Source: Hypomesus transpacificus
Lineage: Eukaryota; Chordata; Actinopteri; Osmeriformes; Osmeridae
NCBI RefSeq assembly: GCF_021917145.1
Contig: NC_061082.1
Span: 21,240,596-21,304,595, forward strand
Direction: 5' to 3'
Length of the DNA stretch: 64,000 nucleotides
Made by a program: the position numbers and the translations under genes. This document shows positions 12,413-24,714 of the stretch, in pieces. Each line of letters begins with the position of its first letter. Position 1 is the stretch's first letter. The notes below the pieces were generated by a model. The model searched no databases. It was not told where the DNA came from and saw only the letters and a list, made by a program, of their open reading frames with translations.

Positions 12413-15400
12413 CTCCTGCATGCCTTCTCCCTGTCTCCTTAAGAGAGTGTCTGTTTGTTACATCTGTTTGCTGAGCGTGGGAGATCACAGTAACAAGTTG
12501 TGTCTGAGCTCAGCTAACCTCCTTTGCCCATCTTCCCACACAAGCAGTGGGTGACTGTGAAGTGGCAGGCATGTTGGAGCCAACTGGATGCACTGTGTAT
12601 GTTAAACTCACCATGCATGGAGACGGCAACTGTGGAAGAAATTTGATTTCCTGTGCGATTCCGTTAATCATAATCAGTAGAACTAGTCATTAAATGACTA
12701 CTTAGACTATCCGTTCACTTATTATTTGATCAGTTTCCATTGTACAGGCAATGAGAAGCTGCATCCAGCTGTCTGAGAAACACCTGGTGTTGGGTGCTAA
12801 AATACCTTCTACAAGACCCACTGTGAAGCCTACTTTCCTTCATCACCACTAAACCAAAATATGCCACTGGTCAGTGAGAGAAATCAATATACAGAATGGA
12901 AGGATTGATTATTAAAGTTTACTATCAATCAGAGACCAACTTTTCTCATAACACAATGTGTTTTCACATCCACGGTCCGTCCTCATATGAATCCTTAATC
13001 CCCATTACAATACACGTTCAAGACTAAGAAGGAATGTTTAGGTTCGGTAACTAACTAACTCACTGCTGAATGAGCATTCAAAGCATTGTCTGGTTGAATG
13101 GGGTGAAACTTGTTCAATATCAGTTCCTCTGGGCATCAATTACAGTGATATAGAGCTGGAGCACTGAGTGTCTCTCAAGCAGAAATTCAGTATCTGTGAG
13201 GACTGACAGTGTTACTATAAAGAACCGCAACACACACACATAACCCTCCGGTCCCCCGGAACCTGATGTAAAACCTGTGCACGGTTCTCTTCAACTAATT
13301 ACTTTGTTGGACATCCAGCAGACTGTTGCAGTCAGGTATTCCTTTTCCTATCAAGACCTGTACTGAGATACAATGAAAATTGAAAATTAAATTTCCAAAA
13401 ATAATGGTCTGTTTTTCAAATATATTAGCAGGTTACTGGGGTTCATTATAAATGTGTCACTTTTAAATTCACGATCGAAGGAGCGCGTGTCCTCCGCCGA
13501 ACACCTGCAATTATTCTTCAGCCTTCCTCTTCCTCCTCTTGTCACAAGCTTTTAAGTTCTAGTTTGTCAAAGTCGGAGTCAGGTGCAGGGGAATAAGTGG
13601 CCTGTTTCCTTTTCGGCCCTTAGATCCTACCGTGTGACACGTGACAACTTGTGACAACGCGTCCCCTAGCACTCCTTTGTCATCGAGCGCCGGTAGACAG
13701 GACAAAAGAAGTGTGGCTCTGCTATTCGCCTGATGGGAGTGGTAACCTAAGGTAGAACTGCCATTCATTTTACTTGGGGGTATTTGTTGTTGCCCTAGGG
13801 AACACAGAGATGCTGTTTGACGTCTGAGCTACAAAGCAGAGCCACCTCGCCCTCGTTTTAGACTAAGCCTCAAACAGATGACAATAATCACGTTTCACCT
13901 TCCTCTAGATCACACACCTGTCCCACACTCTGACAGCAGGACCAACGCGTTTCCTTCATGAGCCGAGCCAATGAAAAGAGTCGAGGACTAGATCCTGACG
14001 GGATTCGCTGCTGACTGAACAAGGGGATCCACTTGAATGTGGTTTGATGTGTTCATGTTTTTTCTCCACTCGCTCTCTTGCAATCTAGGCGTTCATGTGC
14101 TTCATGTGGTTAAATAGATCACCCCACCGGAGGGGGGGGGGGGGTTGAGGGAGGAGAGGGTTTGGGATGATTGGCAGCGTGCCAGCTACATACTATATCA
14201 AAGACCCACGCAAATGAACCAGGCCTCCATCTTAGTTCTTGACAGAGGTGGGAGGGAGGGGGGGGGGGGGGGGGGGGTTGAGGACTTTGATATCATGTCT
14301 GTGTATACAGTAAATCCATGATTTCAACTGCGAGTGACCCAGCCCACTGATCATAGGCAGGATTAAGCTGTACAAGGCGGAGGGGAAGATACAGGGGTTT
14401 CCTACCCTGAGGAAACATCCCTGCTCCCTCCAGCTCCACCCCTCTGAATCTGCCCAAACTCTGCCCCGATCCAGGCACATCTGAGAGGGGATTATTTGGG
14501 GACCTGAGAACAAGGTCAAAGACTTACGGAGGAACACAGAGCAAGTTAAGTTTAACTTCCACTTTATCCCTGAGCCCCTGAAAATACTTGGGAGATAGTT
14601 GAAGCTGCCGTTGGTGAAAGCTCCCCTGCAGACATGCAAGGCTTTACTTTTGATGTTAATTCCTTGAAAGCTGTTTCTTTAGCTGAGGATTAGTGAATGG
14701 AGAGCTGGGCTTACCATGCTCTGGCTAATAAAGATGACACATCTAACACAGGTACTCTTACCCTTACACCCGCCTGGGAACGCTGCTTATAAAGTTCCTC
14801 TAATTATCAGCAACTCACTCCGCTTCAGTAAGAGTAAGAATAGGCAGGCATTTGTACTTTAGAAAAATTTGGTTTGGTTATTTGACGGTGAAAATCCCTG
14901 GTATTCTTCAAACACAAGATTTAGACGTCTTTCGGCCCCGTGCATATTCAGATCATGTATGCGCGCTCGGATGGAAACGAACACGTAAGGATTCTGAATC
15001 ATGTAAGACTTATTCTCTTTCACCCACGCATCATCCAAGCTCATGGCATGTTTTTATATAACGCTCTGCGTTCGGTCTCCCAGGCTTTACAACCCCTTCA
15101 CCATATCACGAGAGAGTGACAGTTATGAAGTGTGTCCATTACAGACCATAAACGTCCATTACAGTTACTGATTAGGCTCCTTGCACATGCTAGCTCCGGG
15201 GACTGTTGTGGCTAATGATTCCATGGTAGCCTGCATACATAACTGACATTGCGATTCATCTGCAAGGCCCAAGTCCTTAAGATTAATAGGTATTTCAGTT
15301 GAACACTCGCTCCTCTAAATGTTTGAAATGATTCCCCACCATCTTAAATTTCCCAGTGATGATAGCTAAAGGAGGAAACTAATCCAATCTAGCTTTATAT

Positions 15401-16796
15401 TCCTCCTTTTCTGTAAAGACAGGGGATACACCAACTGAATTTCAACCACCTGTTATATTTAGTTTATTGTTGATAAGAACAGTAGCGCATACAGGTCATG
15501 TTAAAGGGTTAGACTAGGATATGGTTCGATTGGTCTCTAGAAATTGTGAAGAGGAGAAGGTCAAAGTCATTTTAATATACCTGTAGTTTCATGGTTTAAA
15601 GTTGAAATTCAACAATAAATAAAAAAGTATAGGTTTACATACATTTTTCATAGGGTCAAAGGGGCAACAATAGTTTTACTAATTTAAAGTTAAAACTCAA
15701 CAAAATACAACCATAAACTCCAAAGTAAAAAGAGAATTAAAAAAGAATCATGAGCGGCCAGCTGCCTATATTTCACATCACTTCAAAGTATTCCGATTTA
15801 GAAACAACATTGCATGTGTTTGAATCTTTGTTCAACTATTTTTATCCAAAGCCCAAAGTGTGGTCTGCCTGCACACGTCAACACATACTGTGTGAGTTTC
15901 AGGAAGGAAGGAAGTCGAAGAGAACATGTGTGATTTCTCGCTGCTTCCTTCTGCTTTCCCTCTGTTGTATAGATGAATTAAGCACTGCCAAATGTTGGGT
16001 AGAATCCAACACACAAGGAAGAACGTGATTGTAAAGGTACAATGAGGTAGAGTAAGTATTTCCTGTAGGGCTATGTACTGAAGCCAAACCCTGAAATAAA
16101 TCAAAATGACAGCAGTGATGGAAAACAACAGCAATCCGATTTTTAAGCGTTACTATGGTGTTTTTCCTCCAGTATCAGCAAACTTCTGAAACTTGAATTT
16201 TTTGTCAGGGACCCAAAAAGATGAACAATTCCCCATATCAGTCCAGGGCAGCTTAATTGACTTAATCAGCATATAGTGCAGCTGGCTCAGTCCAGCACTG
16301 ACTAACCTGCCAAGAGGAGAGCATGCACTAAAGCTTGGACCTGCTCACGTTCGCTCGGTTCCTCCAGGAACCTCCTGATGTCGTGGTGCATTGTGGGTAG
16401 ATTTCTTAGACAAATTCCAGATGCTTGGATCACAGACATATGTGTAACAATCTCAGTTTTATTTTTCCTTTCTGTCCTTTAAATACATTTTCTCCAATTG
16501 GGACATTTAGACAGCGTAACTGTGGAAGAGAAGTAAGCTACTTTTACTGACAGGATGCCTGCCTCTAAGAAACGCATGAGATCACGTGTGCTTTGAAGTT
16601 TCTGCATTCACTGGACGTAGACACAGCACTCATCCCAGTCCAGGTGTCCAGAGCTGGCTAAGGACAGTCCTTAATCTGACAGGATTGACCGTTGTCCCAG
16701 TGAAACATGCGCAATGTTAACAAATGAACCATAGCCCTTAAAGTATCAGCAGAACCACACCAACTATTTATTCTCAACCATGGAGGAGTCAGATGG

Positions 16797-16976
16797 GAGT
16801 CAGATGGCTGAACAGTGAGGGAGTCGGGCTAGTAATCAGAAGGTTGTCGGATCGATTCCCCGCCTTCCCAAATGACGTTGTGTCCTTGGGCAAGGCACTT
16901 CACCCTACTTGCCTCGGGGGGAATGTCCCTGTACTTACTGTAAGTCGCTCTGGATAAGAGCGTCTGCTAAATGACT
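16797..16976 (+). mobile_element. tRNA-derived SINE, copy 1
   Basis: The 5' part is tRNA-like, with a B-box-like segment GGTTGTCGGATCGATTCC at 16,842. The body includes TTGTGTCCTTGGGCAAGGCA, and the 3' tail contains GTAAGTCGCTCTGGATAAG and GCGTCTGCTAAATG. The body and tail recur almost unchanged at 36,115-36,300. The tail motif is widespread in fish SINEs and their partner LINEs. Plus orientation is set by the order of tRNA head, body and tail. Confidence 0.85.
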
Positions 16977-19900
16977 ACATGTTAATGTAACCATGCGCTG
17001 AGGCCAGGCACCATCTTGATCTTTATCAACAGAACTACCAACCGGAATTGCATTTTGCGGACGTGTGAAGATCATGTTCAGGTCACTGTGATCATGGACA
17101 AGCTGTAACCCAGTCAACTTCCATAGGAAATGAATTCACTGGAGAGGGTAGAGTTGTGGTCTGCCTGCTAACATGTCACATTTGAGTTACATCACAGCGC
17201 CGGTTACCTTGGAGACGGTTCCTACCTGTGTGCTGTTGTGATGTGTCACAACCAATGTGATGAACAACATATCATATTGCTGTGGTGTGCTACATTAATA
17301 TCATGCCACTTGAGACATTCATTGTAAAGTGTGAGAGCTTTATTTTGCAGCTCTGGGTTGAAGATAGAATCTACCATCTGTAGAATATGGTCTACCATTT
17401 AATGTAACAAGAAACACCCAGCACAGTTATAACTGAAGAGGCCACTGGTGTCTCTGAACAAGGTGATATGCCGTGGGCGCACAGAGAAGGAACTCAAAAG
17501 CCCTTGTGCATATTCCACACAGCTAAAAGGACTACACGCATGAAATGTTAAGACGTTGAGAAGCACTGCCATTTCCGTCAACTTCTACATATTGAAATGC
17601 ACATCTTAAACCATAAGAGGCCGACACTATAACCTTGGGCTTATTGAAACAGGAAAGAAGAGGAGAACGTACTATCTGTAGCTGCTGAGCTGTTAATAAA
17701 GAGCGATCTTGACATAGGACTTTAGGGATTTCTCTTGATTATTTGTGTTTTTTTCCCGAAAGGGTTTAATTCATTGCTGTGAGTTGCATCACATGAGACT
17801 AAGCACCGACCCTCACACACTGCTACCCCAACCCCCACCGCCCGTTAAAAAACAAGAAAAAAAACATACACGAAAAAAAGACAAAAACAAAAAACAAACG
17901 ACAACAAAACAAACAAGTAAGGGTGTGTTGGGTTACTGGGCGATGTCATCAGATGTGTTGCTAAGGAATGCAGCCAGTAGGTAGCATGCCATGAGGGTGG
18001 GGAGGAGAGCTTGTGTTACTGTGACATGTCATCAGCAGGCTGGATCCAAAGGCTGAGGTACCGGCCCCCTTCCTCTCTGCTGGGCCTTTGGGGTCCTTAG
18101 GGGCCCTGATACACATCACATAGGTCCCAACAAAACAAGTTTAATGAGAGACAAACATACAAGGTCAGCGGTAACGAGACTATCTGCTGAGTTATCGTTC
18201 ACAGGCTTTTTAAAAAATGTTCCGGTGGGGTGGAGGTGTGTTTGCGCGCGTGTGGAGGTGTGTTTGCGTGTGTGGAGGTGTGCGTGTAGGTGGTGTGTGT
18301 GGAATTTCTCACATTAAAGTATGGTTTTGTGTAAGATTTTACATTTGGATGGGGAGACGTTTTATAATTTAATTTCTTACACCGAGTCTAAGTCTCTGGT
18401 TGCTGTTTAATTAGCTCATAAATCAATACCAACCTGTGGTTGAACTCCTTACGGAGGGATACCGTACAAAGTGTGCATGTCTATTTACTGAAACACACCA
18501 AGTCTGTACAGTGACGCTCACCAGCATTGAATCGAGTGTGAAATGACTCAAAATGAAAACACATTAAATGCTTTCCTGCTTCCTGAAAGAGGACTCTAAT
18601 TAGATTATGATTGTGAATTTGTGGTTTTTCTTAGAAAGGATTACCATGCAGATTCTTACTATCTGTGGGCGGTAGCAAGTCATGTTAGGATTACAAGAAT
18701 AACTGAATTAGCACTACAAATGCTTCATAAACAAACATTAATTTTCTAGTTTTAGTAGCAGAATGAAGTTGTTATCACTAAACTAAATTGAAATCATGTT
18801 TGGTCTGCCTGCTTGTATTCAACTGCAGAGATACTAAAACCTCAACGGTCTGGAAGTCAGTGCAATGTCACAGTGCCCTCTGTAGGCTGGTAGTGGTATA
18901 ATACCATGCCATCTCACATGGCTTGAGAACAAGGCTGTATGTGGGAAGAACATTAATTCCCCAAGCTTTTAAATCCCGCCCATCAACATCACCACCATTA
19001 TTTCCACCAACTCTGTCTCCATCTCTATTTATTTCCCATCGCCAGTTCACACACCACTGACATCAATTCTCTCACTGTGTCCCTACCGACCACCATCATT
19101 GATTTACTGACCTTCCTTGACCACTCGCAAACCACCTTAAACTGTTCCAATACTCCTCCATCTCAGTCTGCCACAATCAACCTCCCCTTTGCATAGCAGC
19201 ACTCAATCCGAACCCCCCCCCCCCCCTCACCACCACCACTGTCAGTTTCCTTCTCCTCATGTTGTCAGCTCATCCTCTGGTTCTCTCTCTTCACCTTATT
19301 ATCCTCTCCTCTTCACGGTCTATGGAAATGATCCCCTCTCCAACGTCCATCCCCCACAGCCGAAACCAAGCCTCGCTGGAGCATCTTTCCCAGAGAAGCA
19401 GAACCCCACTGTCTGATCTGAAACAGCCCTCTACGGGTGTCCAATATAATGCCATCATTTTTCCGGAGCCCTTAGATAGCATGCTAGCATCTTATTTATA
19501 AGCCCCCTCATTTGGTGAATCAATTTTCAATTAACTTTCAAAGCATAATGAGTATGATCATGATGTACCTCCCTCTGAGAATGAAATAACAAGCGAGGGA
19601 GATAGACAGAACTGGGCATGGCTGAATGAGGAGTGACAAGGCAGGAAAATCAAGTGTTTTTCTCAGGGAGAGCAACAACAAAAAAAGGACAACTTTTTTT
19701 TTTTTTAAGAAAAAAACGTTCAAGACATGAAAGTCTTGACACAAAAGACTGGCCTTCAAGCGTTTAAAGAGAGAGGGGGGGGGGGGGGACTGTCTGGGCG
19801 AGATTCAAGCTAGTAGCAGCCACACACAGACAATAGATACCACCCACTCCCATGGTCATAGAGTCTGTCACACAGTCAACAAACACCCGCAGTATCTTCA

Positions 19901-22900
19901 AAGTGCTGGTATCACACTGAAAAACAAGTTTAGATGGACACTTTAAGACGTTGACACATGCCCCAAGCAACTGATCCTCATCTCTCACACACACACAAAC
20001 AACTCACACACATAAGCAGACACACACACACATAAGCAGACACACACACCTACGCACTAAGGTTAACATTTAAAGTAATAAGTGGAAAGCCTAACATTGT
20101 TCTTCCTAACTCAGAGGTGGTAAACAAAATGATTAATTTTCATATTTCAGGCAACTACAAACACTAAATTACTCAATTATTCTGTGTTTTGACTTTGACA
20201 CTTCTGTTGGAATGCCAAAATGAACACGGTGCATGCTTCAGTGATAATGTTGCATTCTTTCAGAAAACTATTTTCAAATAAAATCCTTCTTCATTGTTAC
20301 ATTTCGCAGTCATCCCTGTCATTACAAATATGGGTTAACTGGAAAAGTTTTGTAATTACATCTCTCAAAACGAGTGTTGGCAAATCACTCACGTCCTTGC
20401 TACTTCTCAGCTTGGTAGGGGCTAGAGAGAATCGCACAGACTTGATGAGTTCCTTTGTGTTTTAAATTGCTAGTTTAATATTAAACTATTAATTTGCCAT
20501 AATAATGTACTCCTCCTCGTAGTCAGTCGTGAGAAATGAGATGGTTGTAATAAATCACGGATGCATTAGTAATATCGCGGCCTGAAATATTGATGAGAAA
20601 AGGACAGGCCAGAGAAGGAACTGTTGGAGAGAGGTGTCATAGCCACTTCCACACAGCCAAACGTGTCCAGGGAAGATGTAGGCTGCTCTGGGGGCATGAC
20701 AATGGGATGTGGGCCTCTATAGAGTTAGTTTTACTGTGTACAACCGTTTCTATATGTTATTGTTGTTATTGAGTTTCATATGTAAGCATATATAATGGGC
20801 ATTCGGAATATTTTCAAAAGATTTTGCAATATTTAGTGTTTACATATTCAGTTTCGTTTACGAATGCCATGTGAGAATGGATCATATAGCAGGTCTTGCA
20901 AAGCTGTTTCAACCAGGAAGTTCTCCAGGATGTCGTGTTTCAGTGGTATACCGTATTGTGGTTTTTAATGGTGTATATGTTTAGGGTACTAACGCTTGCA
21001 CACACTGCCCTGTTTCTAGGCCACACTGGGGCAGGACTCATCGATTTCACAGGGATTGCTCTCTTCCCCTTCTCTGCGAAAGAGAGAAGATAGCAGAAAT
21101 ACGAGCATGCTAGATAGCTGGGAGTGAGTCAAATTGAGCTAGCCATGTAACTGGCTTTCACCCTGTCATCTCTGTAATAGAGCCAAATCATAAGAAGTGC
21201 CTTTGATTGATTCAACTCTCTTTCACTCTTTCTCCCTGTGCTTTTGATTCCCCCCATTAGGTGAATAGAGAAGGTGGACCTTTTATCAGCAAGCTCACAA
21301 TTTAAGGATACTTCTTTTATCACACAGGTTGTGGAGCACTATAAGCCAGCAGAGTGTGTGTGTGTGTGGGGGGGGGGGGAAGTGCACATAAGTACTGTGC
21401 ATGAGAAAGAAGTGAATATGGGGCGAAAGAAGGACAGAAAGAGAACAAAACAAAAAGGACTACAGTTCTCAACTGGAAATATCGACAGGCTCCAACGAGA
21501 AGTAGCTCGGGCTTGTTAGCCAGCCATGCGCACGCACACACACGCACACAAACACACACTTCAGCAGTGACATTTAGGATCTAGCAGTAAATCACGAGTC
21601 ATCACCAACTATCTCCGATATTTGGTATTTCAAACTTTAAATCCTACAAACGAGATGCTTAGCATTCTCCAAGAGTGTTATCTGGACTGAGCACTGCTAA
21701 AGATGAGTCTGAATCGTAATCTCTATGCAGTGTCATCAGAGCCCAGAAACAGACCATATGTCACTCCAAGATAAATCAAAGAGTTTCAATTCTGAGCCTC
21801 CAACCACAGAAGCTCCCGTTTTGTTCACTCGAATGAGAAAGCTAAGAAGGGGGCTATTTCCGAGCACTGGAGACACTGGATGGGGAAGCTGTGAGAAGAA
21901 ATGTACTTGGATCTACTTTCAAATCCCACATTTCTCCCTATGATATGTAAATCAGGTAATCTGCTGAATGTGTGGGGTTGTCGGTTTCACCCCCTGTTCT
22001 AATACGTTTGAAAGGGACGACGTGACAATCCTGTGAGAGCTTCTCGATGAATTGTTAAATATTCATAAATGTTTCGATCAGTAACCCCTTTTGATGCTAA
22101 TAACAGCTCTGTCCACGGGGGATTTGCGGAGGGCGTCTTTCTAATGTATCTGTAATAAATTTAACTTGTGAAAAAATGAGGGGATTGGAGCTACGAATCA
22201 CCCCAGGCTAACGTGGATACACACTGACCTCTAGTGTTTCGATTTGTACTTACATTTTAGCGATGGAACGTTGGTAGGAGTGGAGGAGAAAGAACCGTCA
22301 ACCGTCAACTTTAGATCTACTGGAGAAGTAGAAGCCAGTCTGAAAAATAGTTTAAAAAAAGGCTGTTCAGCTGACTTTCTCATGTTACTTTTTCTTTCTT
22401 TCTGACACAAGGAGAAGAGTTCAAGGCAGATCAAGATCAGACTATAGACGCCTGAGGAGCAAGGCACACGTTTCTGCTGACAAACAGCGAGCTTGACATC
22501 TGGACGGCCTCCAGAACTGAAAGCTGCAGTGAAGGATTTGGGACCAGTGGCACTGGAGCAACGGAGCACAAAACAGAGCTGACAGGTCCCAAATGACTAC
22601 CCTGGAACTGGGAGGAGGAGAGCGACAGAAGAGAGCTGTGGGGGTGGGGTGGGGAGAGGGAGGGAGGGAGGGAGGGAGGGAGGATAAGGAAAAAAGAGCG
22701 GAGAGACGAGGAAAGGAGAAAGAGGATGGAAGGATATGGAGAGAATACATGAGGTGGAGGACTAGGGACAAGGCTGTTAAATGTCAAGTTACTCTGAATT
22801 GAAGACAGAGATGACTGACATGTTGTCCCATGTCTGAGTTAACATTGATGAAAAATTAATTAGAAGTAATGATTTTAGCTGGGATATAGGTCAGCTAAAG

Positions 22901-23340
22901 TCAATTGCTTTGGCAGACATCTGTATTTTATATTTTCACCAGTTGAGAAATTGTCTCTGATCACAGGTGGGACTATCATTTAACATGATCCATGCAATTA
23001 AGATCAGGATTCCCACTTGACTCAGGCAAGTATTAGAATAGTTGTGGTGGATAGGAACTCAATACACTTGAAGCACACATTTAGGAACCTCACATTAACA
23101 TAGTACTGAGATTTCCTTCTCTGTAAATGCCTCATTTCAGCAGATTCAATACTTCAGGCTGGTCTAGGCCCTTTTAAAGAACAGACTCATGTCAGTCTGG
23201 CTGTTCCACATGTTCCCCCTAGTGTCAACATAATGACACCCTCAGACCCACTGCTGCCTGTTATTCCTACATCCTTCCACCAGAGGTCTCCCTTCAAATG
23301 GCTGTCATACAGTGCATTGAGCACATGTTCTCAAGAGACC
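16977..23340. other. Gene-free intergenic stretch
   Basis: No gene is recognised. Contents are AT-rich unique DNA with many homeodomain-type TAAT cores (for example 18,350-18,430 and 22,040-22,170). There is a GTGTGGAGGTGTGTTTG imperfect repeat at 18,225-18,300, CA repeats near 19,987-20,050 and G runs at 19,778 and 21,369. A GGGA repeat sits at about 22,655-22,682. Open frames are short and without recognisable domains. Confidence 0.5.
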
Positions 23341-23356
23341 ATTACAATAACTGAAG

Positions 23357-23378
23357 TTTATTACAAATCACGTTTATT
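23357..23378 (-). terminator. Tandem poly(A) signals of the avidin-like gene
   Basis: Two AATAAA hexamers on the minus strand (plus-strand TTTATT at 23,373-23,378 and 23,357-23,362) lie about 85-100 nt beyond the stop codon of the minus-strand avidin-like gene. They give a short 3'UTR. Confidence 0.6.
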
Positions 23379-23458
23379 TGGTAATGTTGACACATTATAG
23401 ACAAATCTCTTAAACCGCGTTAAGCCTCAATTCAGAGGCTTGGCTCAGGAACAGCTGC

Positions 23459-24514
23459 TCAGTGTTCCAAGATAAACGTGTCTTCCCCCATCCTGGAAGA
23501 GAAACAAATACTGAAAACCAAAACATCCCTCAAGGTGAATACAGCAGGGCAGAGCTGGTTTTCAAATGTGGGCATAAGTATATCTATATAGATATATCTG
23601 CTGATGCAGCTATTAGAAATTCTCTTTAAAGTGAGGGGTCAGATTAGTCATTTTTCATTAAGTGGAAGTGATTTTTCATTAAGTGGAAGTGATATGTCCC
23701 CGACATGAATGATGAAACCTCCACCCCCGACGCAGAGACACAGGAACCACCATGATGATCCAGCCCACCTGGTACTCTTCCAGTTGTCTGCAGGGCTCAG
23801 GGCCATAGAGCGAAGCATCCACAGGGTCTTCAGGACTCTCTTTCCGTCTGGCAGAGGGAAACACTGACCTACCCAGGAGCTGCACGAGCCTGCCCAGAGA
23901 CATGGTCAACCAATTAAAATCACACCGGGAGCCTGTGACCCGCCAGGAACTCCCAGTCGGAACGAATGTCACATTCACACATGAGGTTTGAGACGGCCAT
24001 TCCGGAAATAAGTGATTAGTATCATCATTCTGGTTTGCAGTCACAATTTGATGTAAAAAATACAGGCAACAGACATTTAATTATCAACTAAATAGCACGT
24101 GCCTACCGGTCTCCCATAACACAGAGAATGCAACAGAGGTTTGTTGGTTGTAATGGCTGACGACACCCACTAGTTTGCCCCGTTGGTCTGGCCCTGATTC
24201 TTGCGAACTGGTCCCTACTTTAGTCTGGTACACACCCGTCAGGTCTGAACCAACAGCCTGGACATGCAGTGCCGAGCCTAGCTCATTTCGCCACAGGCCT
24301 GTTACATTACACGACTGGACCTGCGGGCAAACGTATGGATGAGCTTCTACTCGCTCATTAACGCACACACCCATTCTGCGTTCAGTTATAAAACAACGAA
24401 TGGGCGATGACTGCTTGGGTGCAAGTTCAGTCAAACGTTTTTCAACCTTACCTGAAGAACAAAAGTGGGCAAAATAAAGGCATAAAAAAGGATGTTCTTT
24501 GTGGTAGAATGCAT
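23459..24514 (-). CDS. Avidin-family biotin-binding protein (4 exons)
   Basis: Predicted secreted biotin-binding beta-barrel protein of 143 aa. Coding exons on the minus strand are 24514-24452, 24320-24107, 23889-23769 and 23492-23459. All junctions are GT-AG and phases agree (63+214+121+34 nt). Exon 1 is exactly a 21-residue hydrophobic signal peptide. The mature part starts VQSCNVTGLW and carries the avidin blocks GLWRNELGS, VYQT, VLWET, WVGQCF, LKTLWMLRS and NWKSTRMGEDTF in order. Biotin-contact positions of avidin/streptavidin are present: N33, S37, Y52, T54, W90, W116 and W129. D137 sits in a streptavidin-like GxDTF context where avidin has Asn. C25 and C102 match the avidin disulfide. 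An aromatic W98 replaces the usual Phe. Intron 3 holds a 21-nt tandem duplication at 23,651-23,692. Family assignment is firm; tetramer state and affinity are unknown. Confidence 0.88.
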
Positions 24515-24705
24515 GATACGTAAAATCTTGTCGATATTCTGTTTCCCGCGTTTCCTGGAAGATATACGCACTGACCAGCTGTTCGCCTCGTTATTCACTA
24601 AACAGAAGCAGGTGTGATAGCCAGTGTTTTTAATTGGTTGATTACCGTTGATATAGTAGGCCTGCTCAAAAACATCAATATTCACACTTCATAGGAGACA
24701 TGGCC

Positions 24706-24713
24706 CTTATATA
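24706..24713 (-). promoter_or_regulatory. Candidate TATA box of the avidin-like gene
   Basis: On the minus strand the sequence reads GATATATAAGGG, about 190 nt upstream of the avidin-like ATG. A start site about 30 nt downstream would give a 5'UTR of about 160 nt. This rests on motif and position only. Confidence 0.4.
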
Positions 24714-24714
24714 T

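Larger units (their letters stand above)
7531..16796. other. Gene-free intergenic region with G-rich and CT repeats
   Basis: No gene is recognised. The region holds minisatellites and homopolymers (listed separately) and GC-rich patches near 9420-9960 and 11560-11850. AT-rich unique DNA at 10,900-11,350 includes an octamer ATGCAAAT at 11,189. The 130-codon open frame at 11,496-11,888 has no recognisable domain and no convincing exon structure, so I did not call it. Confidence 0.5.

Noticed and set aside
23679-24044. 121-codon minus-strand open frame
   Set aside because: It overlaps avidin exon 3 in the wrong frame; the exon read in the adjacent frame gives clear avidin motifs.
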